Positions 45,403-54,000 of a stretch of DNA of 64,000 nt are shown here, piece after piece (position 1 is the first letter of the stretch; every line of letters begins with the position of its first letter). A model generated the notes under the pieces. It worked only from the letters and a program-made list of their open reading frames with translations. It was not told the origin of the DNA and made no database searches. The DNA is taken from the NCBI RefSeq assembly GCF_025938095.1, contig NZ_JAPCZF010000001.1, positions 434,001 to 498,000 of the forward strand, given 5' to 3'. The DNA is from Novosphingobium sp. JCM 18896. GTDB taxonomy: Bacteria > Pseudomonadota > Alphaproteobacteria > Sphingomonadales > Sphingomonadaceae. Position numbers and translations under genes: made by a program.

Positions 45403-45419
45403 AATTCGAGAAATGCCGC

Positions 45420-46844
45420 TCAGGCGGCGTTGTCGATGCCGAGTTCGGAAAGCTTGCGGTAGAGCGTCGAGCGGCCGATGCCGAGCCGGCGCGCGACCTC
45501 GGTCATGCGGCCGCGGTAGAGGCCGATGGCGAGGCGGATCACGTCGGCCTCGATCTCTTCGAGCGGGCGCAGGTTGCCGTCGGCCGTGTAGAGCATGACG
45601 CCCGAGCTTTCGGGCACCGAAGCCGAGGAGCTGATCGGTTGGCCCGAGCCGAGCATGTTCGAGAGCTGCGGGAAATCCTCGGACGTCAGCGCGTCGCCGT
45701 CGCAGAATACCGCGGCGCGGAACAGCACGGCCTGGAGCTGGCGGACGTTGCCTGGCCAGTCGTAGGCCGCGAGCAGCGCCAGCGCGCCGTCGGTGATGCC
45801 GAGCTGGCGCAGCCCCGGCTGTTCGCCGATACGCGCGAGGAAATGGCGGCAGAGCGCGGCCATGTCGCCCGGGCGCTGGCGCAGCGGCGGCAAGGAGACC
45901 GAGACGCCCGAGATCGCCTGGAGCAGTTCGGGCAGGAAGTGCCCGCCACTGACCATGTCCTTGAGCGGCAGGTTGCTCGCCGCGATCAGGCGGACGTCGA
46001 CCTTGAAGCTGTAGGGCGCGCCGATCGGGCGCACGTCGCCGCGGGTCAGCGATTCGACCAGACGTTCCTGCATGGCCAGCGGCAGCCGGTCGATCTCGTC
46101 GATCGCCAGGGTGGCGCCGTCGCACTGCTGGATCGCGCCGATCTGGCGGTCGAAAGCGCCGGCGAAGGCGCCTTTCTCGTGGCCGAACAGCACCGATTCG
46201 ATCGAATTGACCGGGGTCGTGCCGACATTGATGATGCGCAGCGGCGTCTTCGCGCGCGGGCTGGCCGCGTGCATCGCGCGGATCAGCATTTCCTTGCCGG
46301 TGCCGCTCTCGCCTTCGATCAGCACGGGTGAATGGCTGCGCGCGGCCTTGGCCGCGACGGCGAGCGCCGCGCGGAAGGTCGGTGCGGCGCCGATCATCGC
46401 CTCGAAATCCGGGTTCGAGGGCATTTTCTCGGTCAGCGGGGCGAGCTCGTCGCGCGGCGCCTCGCGCGTGGTGGCGCTGCGCAGCGCTTCCATCAGGCGT
46501 TCGGGGGCGACGGGTTTGATCAGATAGTCGGTGGCGCCGGCGCGCATCGCCTCGACCGCGAGCAGCGGCGAGGCGCTGGTCGTCAACATCAGGATCGGCA
46601 GTTGCGGGCGGCGCGACTTGAGTTCGGCGATGAGGCCGCAGGCGTCGTCGCCGGGTACCCACTGATCGAGGATGATCGCCGCGAGCTGCATGCCCTGGCG
46701 CGTGCCGAGCGTGGCGATCGCGGTTTCCGAATCGCGGGCGATGATCGTGCGCCAGCCCTCGCGTGCGGCGAGCGCCGAGATCAACCGGCATTGGGCCGGT
46801 TCATCGTCAATCAGCATGAGCAGGCGCTGCTCGAGTTCAGCCAT
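45420..46844 (-). CDS. NtrC-like response regulator with altered GAFTGA loop
   Basis: 474 residues. The receiver domain has MLIDDEPAQC and phospho-Asp60 in IILDQWVPGDDA. The AAA+ domain has Walker A GESGTGKE (178-185) and Walker B GATLAIDEIDRL. A Fis-type HTH ends the protein (MTEVARRLGIGRSTLYRKLSEL). The sigma-54 contact motif reads GAFAGA (225-230) instead of GAFTGA, so it may not activate sigma-54 promoters. No kinase gene is adjacent. It is divergent from the aa3-IV/pnt operon. Confidence 0.93.
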   Translation of the reverse strand: MAELEQRLLMLIDDEPAQCRLISALAAREGWRTIIARDSETAIATLGTRQGMQLAAIILDQWVPGDDACGLIAELKSRRPQLPILMLTTSASPLLAVEAMRAGATDYLIKPVAPERLMEALRSATTREAPRDELAPLTEKMPSNPDFEAMIGAAPTFRAALAVAAKAARSHSPVLIEGESGTGKEMLIRAMHAASPRAKTPLRIINVGTTPVNSIESVLFGHEKGAFAGAFDRQIGAIQQCDGATLAIDEIDRLPLAMQERLVESLTRGDVRPIGAPYSFKVDVRLIAASNLPLKDMVSGGHFLPELLQAISGVSVSLPPLRQRPGDMAALCRHFLARIGEQPGLRQLGITDGALALLAAYDWPGNVRQLQAVLFRAAVFCDGDALTSEDFPQLSNMLGSGQPISSSASVPESSGVMLYTADGNLRPLEEIEADVIRLAIGLYRGRMTEVARRLGIGRSTLYRKLSELGIDNAA

Positions 46845-47050
46845 GGTGCTGCGCTTATCCGTCCCCTGTGAGCCAACGTGGATAGCGCGATCGGGTAAAG
46901 ACGGGATTAAGGCTAAGCTTTCGGCTTCCTGCGCGCCGGTGCCGTCGATGGTAAAGCTGGCCGACTAGAACTGACGGGACTTGAGCGACGACCGGATGGA
47001 CGATAGAGGCGGGGCGAACAAAGTTTTTCCCCATTCAAGGATCTAAGCGC
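46845..47050. promoter_or_regulatory. Divergent region NtrC-like regulator / aa3-IV-pnt operon
   Basis: 206 bp between the leftward regulator start (46844) and the ATG at 47051. It should hold promoters for both sides. I see no strong palindrome or box that I can name, and no gene. Confidence 0.4.
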
Positions 47051-47182
47051 ATGGCATCGGGCAACGACATGAAGGCGGCGAATGAAACCTACGCGGGCTT
47101 CATCAATATGGCCAAGTGGGGTTCGATCGTCGTTGCCCTAATCGTGATCTTCGTCGTTGGTCTGATCGCTTCGCACAAGTGA
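47051..47182 (+). CDS. aa3-type cytochrome c oxidase subunit IV (43 aa)
   Basis: A 43-residue gene: MASGNDMKAANETYAGFINM followed by one membrane helix (about 23-40, WGSIVVALIVIFVVGLIA) and a short SHK tail. This matches the bacterial aa3 subunit IV family, a single-helix accessory subunit of cytochrome oxidase. The stop (47180-47182) overlaps the GTG start of pntAa at 47179 (GTGA), so the two are translationally coupled. The catalytic oxidase genes are not in the window. Confidence 0.9.
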   Translation: MASGNDMKAANETYAGFINMAKWGSIVVALIVIFVVGLIASHK

Positions 47183-48306
47183 CCTTGCGGCTCGCCGTTC
47201 CCGCCGAACGGGAAAACGGAGAGTCACGGATCGCTGCGACACCGGAAACGGTTCGCAAATACATCGCGCTTGGCGCCAAGGTCGCGGTCGAGACCGGGGC
47301 CGGGCTGGGCGCATCCATATCGGACGAAGATTTTCGGGCGGCCGGTGCCGAAGTGGCGCCGCTGCCCGAAGTCGTGCGCGGCGCGCAGATCGTGCTGGGC
47401 GTGCAGGCGCCCGACCCCGCGTTGCTGGCCGGTGCGGCCGACGGCGCCTGGATCGTCGCCATGCTCGATCCCTTCGCGCGCCGCGAGCGGGTTGATGCCT
47501 ATGCCGCGGCCGGGTTCGAGGCGCTGGCGATGGAATTCATGCCGCGCATCACCCGCGCGCAGTCGATGGACGTGCTGTCCTCGCAATCGAACCTGTCGGG
47601 CTACAAGGCGGTGATCGAGGCGGCCAATCTCTATGGCCGCGCCTTTCCGCTGATGATGACCGCCGCGGGCACGGTCAGCGCCGCGCGCGTCTTCGTCATG
47701 GGCGTCGGCGTTGCCGGCCTCCAGGCGATCGCCACGGCGCGGCGGCTGGGGGCGCAGGTCTCGGCCACCGACGTACGCTCGGCTACCAAGGAGCAGATCC
47801 TCTCGCTCGGCGCCAAGCCGGTCTTCGTCGAAAGCGTCGCGGGGATCGAGGGCGAGGGTAGCGGCGGCTATGCCACCGAGATGTCGCCCGAATACCAGCA
47901 GGCCCAGGCCGAGCTGGTCTCGGCGCACATCGCCAAGCAGGATATCGTCATCACCACGGCGCTGATCCCCGGGCGCGCGGCGCCGCGTCTGGTCAGCGAC
48001 GCGCAGGTCGCGAGCATGAAGCCGGGCAGCGTGATCTTCGATCTTGCCGTGGCGCAAGGCGGCAATGTCGAGGGGGCCTTGGCGGACCAGGTGGTCGAGC
48101 GCCACGGCGTCAAGATCATGGGCTTCGCCAACACCCCGGCGCGGCTGCCGGCCGATGCCTCGGCACTCTATGCGCGCAATCTCTACAACTTCCTCTCGGC
48201 CTTCTGGGACAAGGAGGCGGGCAAGCCCGTGCTCGATACGGAGATCGGCGACGCCGTGCGGCTGACGCAGGGCGGCAAGGTGGTGAGCGAGAGGTTGCTG
48301 ATTTGA
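47179..48306 (+). CDS. pntAa: NAD(P) transhydrogenase subunit alpha, part 1
   Basis: 375 residues from the GTG at 47179. It has LAVPAERENGESRIAATPETVRKY, the NAD-site GVGVAGLQAIATARRLGA (GxGxAG-like), ALIPGRAAPRLVS and MKPGSVIFDLAVAQGGNVE. It is the NAD(H)-binding domain I of the proton-pumping transhydrogenase, separate from the membrane part (split alpha). A family A element carrying a DUF559 gene lies between it and pntAb. Confidence 0.96.
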   Translation: MTLRLAVPAERENGESRIAATPETVRKYIALGAKVAVETGAGLGASISDEDFRAAGAEVAPLPEVVRGAQIVLGVQAPDPALLAGAADGAWIVAMLDPFARRERVDAYAAAGFEALAMEFMPRITRAQSMDVLSSQSNLSGYKAVIEAANLYGRAFPLMMTAAGTVSAARVFVMGVGVAGLQAIATARRLGAQVSATDVRSATKEQILSLGAKPVFVESVAGIEGEGSGGYATEMSPEYQQAQAELVSAHIAKQDIVITTALIPGRAAPRLVSDAQVASMKPGSVIFDLAVAQGGNVEGALADQVVERHGVKIMGFANTPARLPADASALYARNLYNFLSAFWDKEAGKPVLDTEIGDAVRLTQGGKVVSERLLI

Positions 48307-48321
48307 TCGCAGGCGGCCCCC

Positions 48322-48773
48322 ATCCTCCCCGGTACGGGGAGGGGGACCGCGCCGCGCAGCGGCGTGGTGGAGGGGGCTCTCCGCCCACGCAACGCCCGGT
48401 GGTCTACAGCGCCCGCAAGCTGCGCGGGAAAATGACCCCGCCAGAACTGGCGCTCTGGCGCTATTTGCGCGGCAACCCCAACGACGTGAAATTCCGCCGC
48501 CAGCATCCGATCGGTCCTTACGTCGTCGATTTCTGCTGCCTGGCCGCTCGCCTCGTCATCGAGATCGATGGCATCGTTCACGACATGGGCAATCGTCCGG
48601 CGCAAGACGATCGCCGCAGGGCATTCATCGAACAACACGGGTTCAGGGTGATCCGGATCGCTGCCCAGCGCGTGCTGGCGGACGCGGAGGGTACTGCTGC
48701 CGCGATCGTCGCGCTGGCGGAGAACCCCCTCCACCGTCCTGCGGACGGTCCCCCTCCCCGTACCGGGGAGGAT
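48322..48773. mobile_element. Family A pair 3 enclosing a DUF559 gene, matched ends (type 1/type 1)
   Basis: Left end 48322-48376 and right end 48725-48773 are inverted copies. Both are type 1 and both have the outer palindrome CCTCCCCGGTACGGGGAGG with an identical loop; the first 28 bases from each end are the same. The only gene inside is the DUF559 gene (48399-48779). No target-site duplication is seen. The element sits between pntAa and pntAb without breaking either. The tail of the DUF559 protein is coded by the right repeat. Confidence 0.75.
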
Positions 48774-48779
48774 TGGTAG
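48399..48779 (+). CDS. DUF559 domain protein (endonuclease-like fold)
   Basis: 126 residues from a GTG at 48399 (a later ATG is at 48432; upstream in-frame codons to 48303 are translated repeat). DUF559 core: [27 protein letters not shown] and [11 protein letters not shown]. Asp44, Glu55 and Asp57 match the PD-(D/E)xK-like active site seen in Vsr-related nucleases. The C-terminal residues [18 protein letters not shown] are coded by the right-hand repeat. Function of the family is unknown. It stands alone between pntAa and pntAb, in the same direction. Confidence 0.85.
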   Translation: MVYSARKLRGKMTPPELALWRYLRGNPNDVKFRRQHPIGPYVVDFCCLAARLVIEIDGIVHDMGNRPAQDDRRRAFIEQHGFRVIRIAAQRVLADAEGTAAAIVALAENPLHRPADGPPPRTGEDW

Positions 48780-48783
48780 CTTC

Positions 48784-49062
48784 ATGGACTTCATCGCGAT
48801 CCTGTCGATCTTCGTCCTGGCCTGTTTCGTCGGCTATTACGTCGTCTGGTCGGTCACCCCGGCGCTGCACACGCCGCTGATGGCGGTGACCAATGCTATC
48901 TCCTCGGTGATCGTCGTCGGCGCGCTGATTGCTGGGGCTTCGAGCGCGGGCTGGTCCAGCTGGCTCGGCCTCGCGGCGATCGTGCTGGCCTCGATCAACA
49001 TCTTTGGCGGTTTCGCGGTGACGGCGCGGATGCTTGCGATGTTCAAGCGGAAGGATCGCTGA
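48784..49062 (+). CDS. pntAb: NAD(P) transhydrogenase subunit alpha, part 2
   Basis: 92 residues with three membrane helices (about 5-25, 35-52, 60-82). The sequence [20 protein letters not shown] and the [14 protein letters not shown] segment match the membrane part of the split PntA. It lies 11 bp after the DUF559 element and 4 bp before pntB. Together with PntAa and PntB it forms the proton channel half of the enzyme. Confidence 0.95.
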   Translation: MDFIAILSIFVLACFVGYYVVWSVTPALHTPLMAVTNAISSVIVVGALIAGASSAGWSSWLGLAAIVLASINIFGGFAVTARMLAMFKRKDR

Positions 49063-49066
49063 GCGG

Positions 49067-50542
49067 ATGGAGCGTCACGGCCTGCCCGACTGGGCACTGA
49101 TCGCCTACCTCGTCTCGGGGGTGCTGTTCATTCTCGCGCTGCGTGGGCTGTCGTCGCCCACCTCTTCGCGGCGCGGCAATCGGCTCGGCATGGCCGGCAT
49201 GGGAATCGCCGTGCTGACGACCCTGCTGACCCAGGCGCCGATCCCGCCGGGCCACTGGTGGCCGCGGCCGACGCCGGACGATCTCGTCACCCTCGCCAAG
49301 ATCGTCGGTGCGATCGGCCTCGGCGCCGTCGTCGGCCTGACGATCGCGCGGCGGATCCAGATGACCGCGATGCCGCAGCTCGTCGCCGCCTTCCACAGCC
49401 TGGTCGGTCTGGCCGCGGTCCTCGTCGGCATTGCCGCCTATCTCGACCCCGGCGCCTTCGGCATCCTCGACGCGCCGGGCGTGATCGATCCACTGAGCCG
49501 CGTCGAACTCGGCCTCGGCGTTGCAATCGGGGCGATCACCTTCTCGGGCTCGGTCATCGCCTTCGCCAAGCTCAACGGCAACATGAGCGGTGCGCCGATC
49601 CTGCTGCCCGCGCGGCACGTCATCAACCTCGGCACCGTAGCGGTGATCCTCGGGCTCACGGCCTATTTCACCCAGGACCAGGCGCCCTGGGTATTCGTGA
49701 CGATCACCGCACTGTCGTTCCTGATCGGCTTCCTGCTCATCGTGCCGATTGGCGGCGCGGACATGCCGGTCGTCGTGTCGATGCTCAATTCCTATTCGGG
49801 CTGGGCCGCGGCGGCGATGGGCTTCACCCTGCACAACACGGCGATGATCATCACCGGCGCGCTGGTCGGCTCGTCGGGCGCGATCCTGTCCTACATCATG
49901 TGCAAGGCGATGAACCGCAGCTTCGTTTCGGTCATCGCCGGCGGCTTCGGTACTGAGAACGGCGGCGGCGCGGGCCCAGATCAGGACGGAAGGGGCGAGC
50001 GGATCGAGCGCCCGTGGAAGCGCGGCTCTGCCGAGGATGCGGCCTTCCTGCTGAGCCAGGCCGAGCAGGTCATCATCATCCCCGGCTACGGCATGGCCGT
50101 CGCCCAGGCGCAGCACGTGCTGCGCGAGATGGGCGACCTGCTCAAGGCCGAGGGCGTGCGCGTCAAATATGCGATCCACCCGGTCGCCGGCCGCATGCCG
50201 GGCCACATGAACGTGCTGCTGGCCGAGGCCAACGTTCCCTACGACGAGGTCTTCGAGCTCGAGGACATCCAGGGCGAATTCGCCCAGACCGACGTCGCCT
50301 TCATCATCGGCGCCAACGACGTGGTGAACCCCGCGGCGAAAACCGATAAGAGCTCGCCGATCTACGGCATGCCGGTGTTCGACGTCGAGAAGGCGAAGAC
50401 CGTGATGTTCATCAAGCGCTCGATGTCGGGCGTGGGCTATGCCGGGGTCGACAACGAGGTTTTCTACATGGACCAGACGATGATGCTGCTCGCCGACGCC
50501 AAGAAGATGGTCGAGGACATCGTGAAGAGCTTGCAGCACTGA
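49067..50542 (+). CDS. pntB: NAD(P) transhydrogenase subunit beta
   Basis: 491 residues from the ATG at 49067. Eight or nine membrane helices in the first 270 residues, then the NADP domain III: IIIPGYGMAVAQAQHVLREM, HPVAGRMPGHMNVLLAEANVPYDEV, IGANDVVNPAAKTDKSSPIYGMPV and KRSMSGVGYAGVDNEVFY. It couples hydride transfer from NADH to NADP+ with proton flow and supplies NADPH. The stop overlaps the next start (TGATG at 50540). Confidence 0.97.
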   Translation: MERHGLPDWALIAYLVSGVLFILALRGLSSPTSSRRGNRLGMAGMGIAVLTTLLTQAPIPPGHWWPRPTPDDLVTLAKIVGAIGLGAVVGLTIARRIQMTAMPQLVAAFHSLVGLAAVLVGIAAYLDPGAFGILDAPGVIDPLSRVELGLGVAIGAITFSGSVIAFAKLNGNMSGAPILLPARHVINLGTVAVILGLTAYFTQDQAPWVFVTITALSFLIGFLLIVPIGGADMPVVVSMLNSYSGWAAAAMGFTLHNTAMIITGALVGSSGAILSYIMCKAMNRSFVSVIAGGFGTENGGGAGPDQDGRGERIERPWKRGSAEDAAFLLSQAEQVIIIPGYGMAVAQAQHVLREMGDLLKAEGVRVKYAIHPVAGRMPGHMNVLLAEANVPYDEVFELEDIQGEFAQTDVAFIIGANDVVNPAAKTDKSSPIYGMPVFDVEKAKTVMFIKRSMSGVGYAGVDNEVFYMDQTMMLLADAKKMVEDIVKSLQH

Positions 50543-50847
50543 TGCGCGCGCTTTTCATCCCGCTCGCGATCCTGTTGGCCACCGCCGGCTGCGTCGAGAA
50601 GATCGCCGAGAGCCGCGTGCGCGGCGCTCTGATCCGCGCCGGCCTGTCCGAGCGCAATTCGGACTGCATGGCGCACCGCATGGTCGAGCGGCTGACGATC
50701 GGCCAGCTCCGCAAGCTCGAGGTGCTGCAGGGGCAGAAGCGCTCGATCGCCGAATATGTCTATGCCGTCGAACGGCTTAGCGACGCACAGCTCATCGGCG
50801 TCACGACCAGTTCCGCCGCCTTATGCGCAACCGGGCTGGTGCGTTAG
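50542..50847 (+). CDS. Small lipoprotein of unknown function
   Basis: 101 residues. Signal and lipobox LATAGC (Cys near 17). The mature part is helical with [39 protein letters not shown], and two or three Cys. The start overlaps the pntB stop by one base, so it may be co-expressed. No family is recognised. Confidence 0.75.
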   Translation: MRALFIPLAILLATAGCVEKIAESRVRGALIRAGLSERNSDCMAHRMVERLTIGQLRKLEVLQGQKRSIAEYVYAVERLSDAQLIGVTTSSAALCATGLVR

Positions 50848-50913
50848 CTGGACGCGATGGCCTCGTCTGGCTAGGCCGGCTGCGACGGACAATCGCAACG
50901 AAGGAGCGGCCCC

Positions 50914-51609
50914 TTGCGCAAGATCGGCCTCATCGGCGGCATGAGCTGGTACTCGACCCGCACCTATTACGAGCACATCAACCGCGGCGTGCAGGCCAAG
51001 CGCGGCAAGCAGGCCTCGGCGCCGCTGCTGATCGAGAGCCTCGACGGCGCCGAGCTCATCGGCCTGTCCTCGGCCGCCGACTGGAAGCGCGCGAGCGGCG
51101 TGCTAACGGAATCGGCGAAGCGGCTCGAGGCCGCGGGGGCAACCGCGATCCTCATCGGCTCGAACGCGATGCACAAGGTCTACGACACGGTCGCGGGCGG
51201 GGTCTCGGTGCCCGTCCTGCATATCGCCGAATGCGTCGGCGAGCGCATGGTCCACGGCACGATCAAGAAGGCGGCGCTGCTCGGCACGCGCAACGTCATG
51301 GTCGAGAGCTTCTATCGCCAGAAGCTGATCGCGCGCGACATCGAGCTGCTGCCGCCCGAGATGGGCTTCGTCGATACGCTCGACCGGATCATCTACGACG
51401 AGCTGATCCTCGGCAAGCCGACGCGCCAGTCCGAGCGCGAGCTCAAGACGATCATCACCAACCTCGAGAAGGACGGCGCCGAGGCGATCGTGCTCGGCTG
51501 CACCGAGCTCGAAATGGTCGTCGATGTCGACGCCAACGTGCTGCCGATCTTCGACTGCACGCGCATCCACGCCGATGCGGCGGTGGATTGGATCGTGGGT
51601 ACCGAGTAA
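50914..51609 (+). CDS. Aspartate/glutamate racemase family protein (YgeA-like)
   Basis: 231 residues from a TTG at 50914, with AAGGAG at 50901. It opens [23 protein letters not shown], close to E. coli YgeA. The first catalytic position is Ser83 (IGSNAMHKV) where classical racemases have Cys and YgeA has Thr; the second, Cys196 in [10 protein letters not shown], is intact. A one-Cys site favours unidirectional or altered racemisation, so the substrate is uncertain. It is followed 12 bp later by a family A pair. Confidence 0.9.
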   Translation: MRKIGLIGGMSWYSTRTYYEHINRGVQAKRGKQASAPLLIESLDGAELIGLSSAADWKRASGVLTESAKRLEAAGATAILIGSNAMHKVYDTVAGGVSVPVLHIAECVGERMVHGTIKKAALLGTRNVMVESFYRQKLIARDIELLPPEMGFVDTLDRIIYDELILGKPTRQSERELKTIITNLEKDGAEAIVLGCTELEMVVDVDANVLPIFDCTRIHADAAVDWIVGTE

Positions 51610-51620
51610 GCTACCTCGAG

Positions 51621-52074
51621 ATCCTCCCCCACCGGGGGAGGTGGCAGCCCGCAGGGCTGACGGAGGGGGCGGCGATGCGGGACCATACGCCGGAGGCCTT
51701 GCTTGCGGCCAAGCGGTTGCGCAGGAAGATGTCGTTGCCCGAAGTCTTGCTGTGGCGTTTGCTTCGCAAGCGGCCCATGGGGATCAAGTTCAGAAGCCAG
51801 CACCCGATCGGTCGCTATGTCGCCGACTTCTATTGTGCGAGCCGCAAGCTGGTCGTGGAAATCGACGGCATCGCCCACGATATGGGCGATCGACCCGAAC
51901 GAGATGCGCGGCGTGACGCGTGGTTGAAAGAGTGGAATGGAAGTTGTGCGGATAGCGGCGGTCGATGTCTTGCGCGATCCCGAAGCGGTGACAGCTTCGA
52001 TCGTCGCCTCGTGCCTGGCCGTTCCCCCTCCGTCAGGCGCTTCGCGCCTGCCACCTCCCCCGGTGGGGGAGGAT
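51621..52074. mobile_element. Family A pair 4 enclosing a frameshifted DUF559 gene, matched ends (type 2/type 2)
   Basis: Left end 51621-51669 and right end 52024-52074 are inverted copies. Both are type 2 and both have the outer palindrome CCTCCCCCACCGGGGGAGG with the same loop; the first 27 bases from each end are identical. The gene inside is a broken DUF559 copy. No target-site duplication is seen. The element ends 6 bp before dgt. Confidence 0.72.
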
Positions 52075-52083
52075 CGGCGATGA
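51675..52083 (+). pseudogene. DUF559 domain protein, frameshifted
   Basis: The first 87 codons (from the ATG at 51675) read [40 protein letters not shown] and [13 protein letters not shown], with the PD-(D/E)xK-like Asp51, Glu62 and Asp64. The conserved continuation [20 protein letters not shown] lies in the next frame from 51937, so two bases are missing or one is extra near 51931-51937. The shifted frame ends at 52081-52083, overlapping the dgt start (ATGA). The residues after the shift in the original frame are unrelated. It is probably inactive unless a slippage event restores it. Confidence 0.82.
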
Positions 52084-53243
52084 CTGCCCGCTCCCCGCTT
52101 GCCTCCGACCCCGCCAAGTCGCGCGGGCGGCAGTTCTCGCTGGCCAGCGATCTCGCGCGCGGGCCGCGTAGCGATTATCAGCGCGATCGCGACCGGATCA
52201 TCCATTCGATCGCCTTCCGCCGGCTGCGCTACAAGACCCAGGTGTTCATCGCCCCCGACGGCGATCACTATCGCGTGCGGCTGACCCACAGTCTCGAAGT
52301 CGCGCAGATCGCCCGCGTTATCGCGCGTGCTCTCGGGCTCGACGAGGATCTGACCGAGGCGCTGGCCCTGGCGCACGACATCGGCCATCCGCCCTTCGGC
52401 CATGCCGGCGAGGACGCGCTCCACGCGGCGATGCAGCCGTTCGGCGGGTTCGATCACAACGCCCATTGCCTGCGCACCCTGGCGCGGCTCGAATCGCCTT
52501 ATTGCGAGCACGACGGGCTCAACCTGACCTGGGAGACGCTCGAAGGCCTGGCCAAGCACAACGGCCCGCTGGGCGAGGTCAACTGGGCGCTGGCCGAGAT
52601 CGACCAGGCCTGGCCACTCGAACTGACCACCTGGCCTTCGCTCGAAGCGCAGGTCGCGGCGATCTCCGACGACATCGCCTACGACAACCACGACATCGAC
52701 GACGGCCTGCACGCGGGCTTCCTCGATCTCGACGAACTGCTCGCGCATCCCTTCGTCGCCGATCGCTGGCGGACGGTCGAGCAGCGCTATCCCGCTGCGC
52801 CGCGCAACCGTCAGCTGCGCGAGCTGATCCGCTCGCAGATCGGCGTCATGGTCAACGACGTCATTGCCGAGACCCGGCGCCGGACCCAGGGCATGACCAG
52901 CGTCGCCGATGTCCGCGCCGCGGGCCGGGCGAGCGCCACCTTCTCGGCGGAGATCGAGGAGGGCGAGCGTGCCTTCAAGCGCTTCATGTACGAGAAGCTC
53001 TATTACCACCCCGACCAGCTCGCGACCGCCGAACGCGCGCGCGCGGTGACTGCCGAGCTCTACGCGGCCTATTCGCAGGAGCCGCGGCTGATGGACGACG
53101 AGTGGCATGAGAGCCTGCCCGAATTCGAGCCTCAGCGCAGCCGGCACATCGCCGATTACGTCGCCGGCATGACCGATCGTTTTGCGATCGCGAGCCACGC
53201 GCGGATCTATGGACGCACGCCCGAGGGGCTGCGCAATGTCTGA
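52080..53243 (+). CDS. dgt: Deoxyguanosinetriphosphate triphosphohydrolase (dGTPase) family protein
   Basis: 387 residues. HD-domain motifs: [18 protein letters not shown] (His), [20 protein letters not shown] (HD pair), and [15 protein letters not shown] (Asp). It cleaves dNTPs to nucleosides and triphosphate. It begins [20 protein letters not shown], following the family A right end. Start at 52080 overlaps the broken DUF559 frame by four bases. The bacterial non-E. coli type of dGTPase is about this length. Confidence 0.94.
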   Translation: MTARSPLASDPAKSRGRQFSLASDLARGPRSDYQRDRDRIIHSIAFRRLRYKTQVFIAPDGDHYRVRLTHSLEVAQIARVIARALGLDEDLTEALALAHDIGHPPFGHAGEDALHAAMQPFGGFDHNAHCLRTLARLESPYCEHDGLNLTWETLEGLAKHNGPLGEVNWALAEIDQAWPLELTTWPSLEAQVAAISDDIAYDNHDIDDGLHAGFLDLDELLAHPFVADRWRTVEQRYPAAPRNRQLRELIRSQIGVMVNDVIAETRRRTQGMTSVADVRAAGRASATFSAEIEEGERAFKRFMYEKLYYHPDQLATAERARAVTAELYAAYSQEPRLMDDEWHESLPEFEPQRSRHIADYVAGMTDRFAIASHARIYGRTPEGLRNV

Positions 53244-53249
53244 CGCCGC

Positions 53250-53927
53250 ATGAAGCCCATCAGGATCTGTCTCGTCGGGGCCACCGGCCTCGTCGGCGCG
53301 CGCATGATCGAGGCGGCGGTGCTGCGGCCCGACCTGCGCCTCGTCGGCGTCGCGCGCCGCGAAGTACCCCTGCCGCCGGGCGCGCGGATGGAGATGCTGC
53401 TCGCCGACCCCGAGAATTGGGGCGATGCGATCGCCGCGGCCAATGCCAGGGTTCTGGTCTGCGCGCTGGGTACCACCTTCGACAAGGCGGGGCGCGACGA
53501 GGCCGCGTTCCGCGCGGTCGACCAGGATCTCGTGCTGGCCTGCGCGCGCCATGCGAAGGCTGCGGGCATCGGCCATATGATCCTGATCTCCTCGGTCGGC
53601 GCCGATCGCGCCAGCCGCAGCTTCTACCTGCGCGTCAAGGGCGAGACCGAGGATGCCCTGGCCAAGATCGGCTTTGCGCGGCTCGATATCCTGCGCCCGG
53701 GCCTGATCCGCGGCCCGCACCAGGAACGGCGCCCGGCCGAGCGGCTGGCCATGCTGGCGAGCCCGCTGATCGACCTGCTGCTCCACGGCGGCCTGCGCCG
53801 CTATCGCTCGATCAAGGCCGACACGCTCGTCCAGGCGGTCTTCGCGCTGGTGCGCGAGAAGGCCGGCGGGCGCTTCGTCCACGACTATGACGCCATCCGT
53901 TATGCGATCCGCCGCGCGCGGGGATAA
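53250..53927 (+). CDS. NAD(P)-binding atypical SDR protein
   Basis: 225 residues. Rossmann opening ICLVGATGLVGARMIEAAVL (GxxGxxG), CALGTTFDKAGRDEAAFRAVD, and the sequence ISSVGADRASRSFYLRVKGETEDAL carrying Ser, Tyr and Lys in the position of atypical SDR residues. It resembles HTATIP2/YwnB-type proteins; the substrate is unknown. It is 6 bp after dgt and may be co-transcribed, ending 74 bp before the glycine riboswitch. Confidence 0.9.
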   Translation: MKPIRICLVGATGLVGARMIEAAVLRPDLRLVGVARREVPLPPGARMEMLLADPENWGDAIAAANARVLVCALGTTFDKAGRDEAAFRAVDQDLVLACARHAKAAGIGHMILISSVGADRASRSFYLRVKGETEDALAKIGFARLDILRPGLIRGPHQERRPAERLAMLASPLIDLLLHGGLRRYRSIKADTLVQAVFALVREKAGGRFVHDYDAIRYAIRRARG

Positions 53928-54000
53928 TTCGCAGGTGCAGCAGGCGCCGCGGTTGACTCGTCCGGGCAGTCTTGCGCAGAGTCCCCGACGTCGCTGACCG

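Noticed and set aside
48303..48398. N-terminal extension of the intact DUF559 gene (MIAGGPHPPRYGEG...)
   Set aside because: It is translated left-hand repeat and overlaps the pntAa stop; the GTG at 48399 matches the usual family start better.
48322..48773. Target-site duplication around the DUF559 elements
   Set aside because: Flanks outside the palindromes show no direct repeat of three or more bases at either element (48322-48773, 51621-52074).
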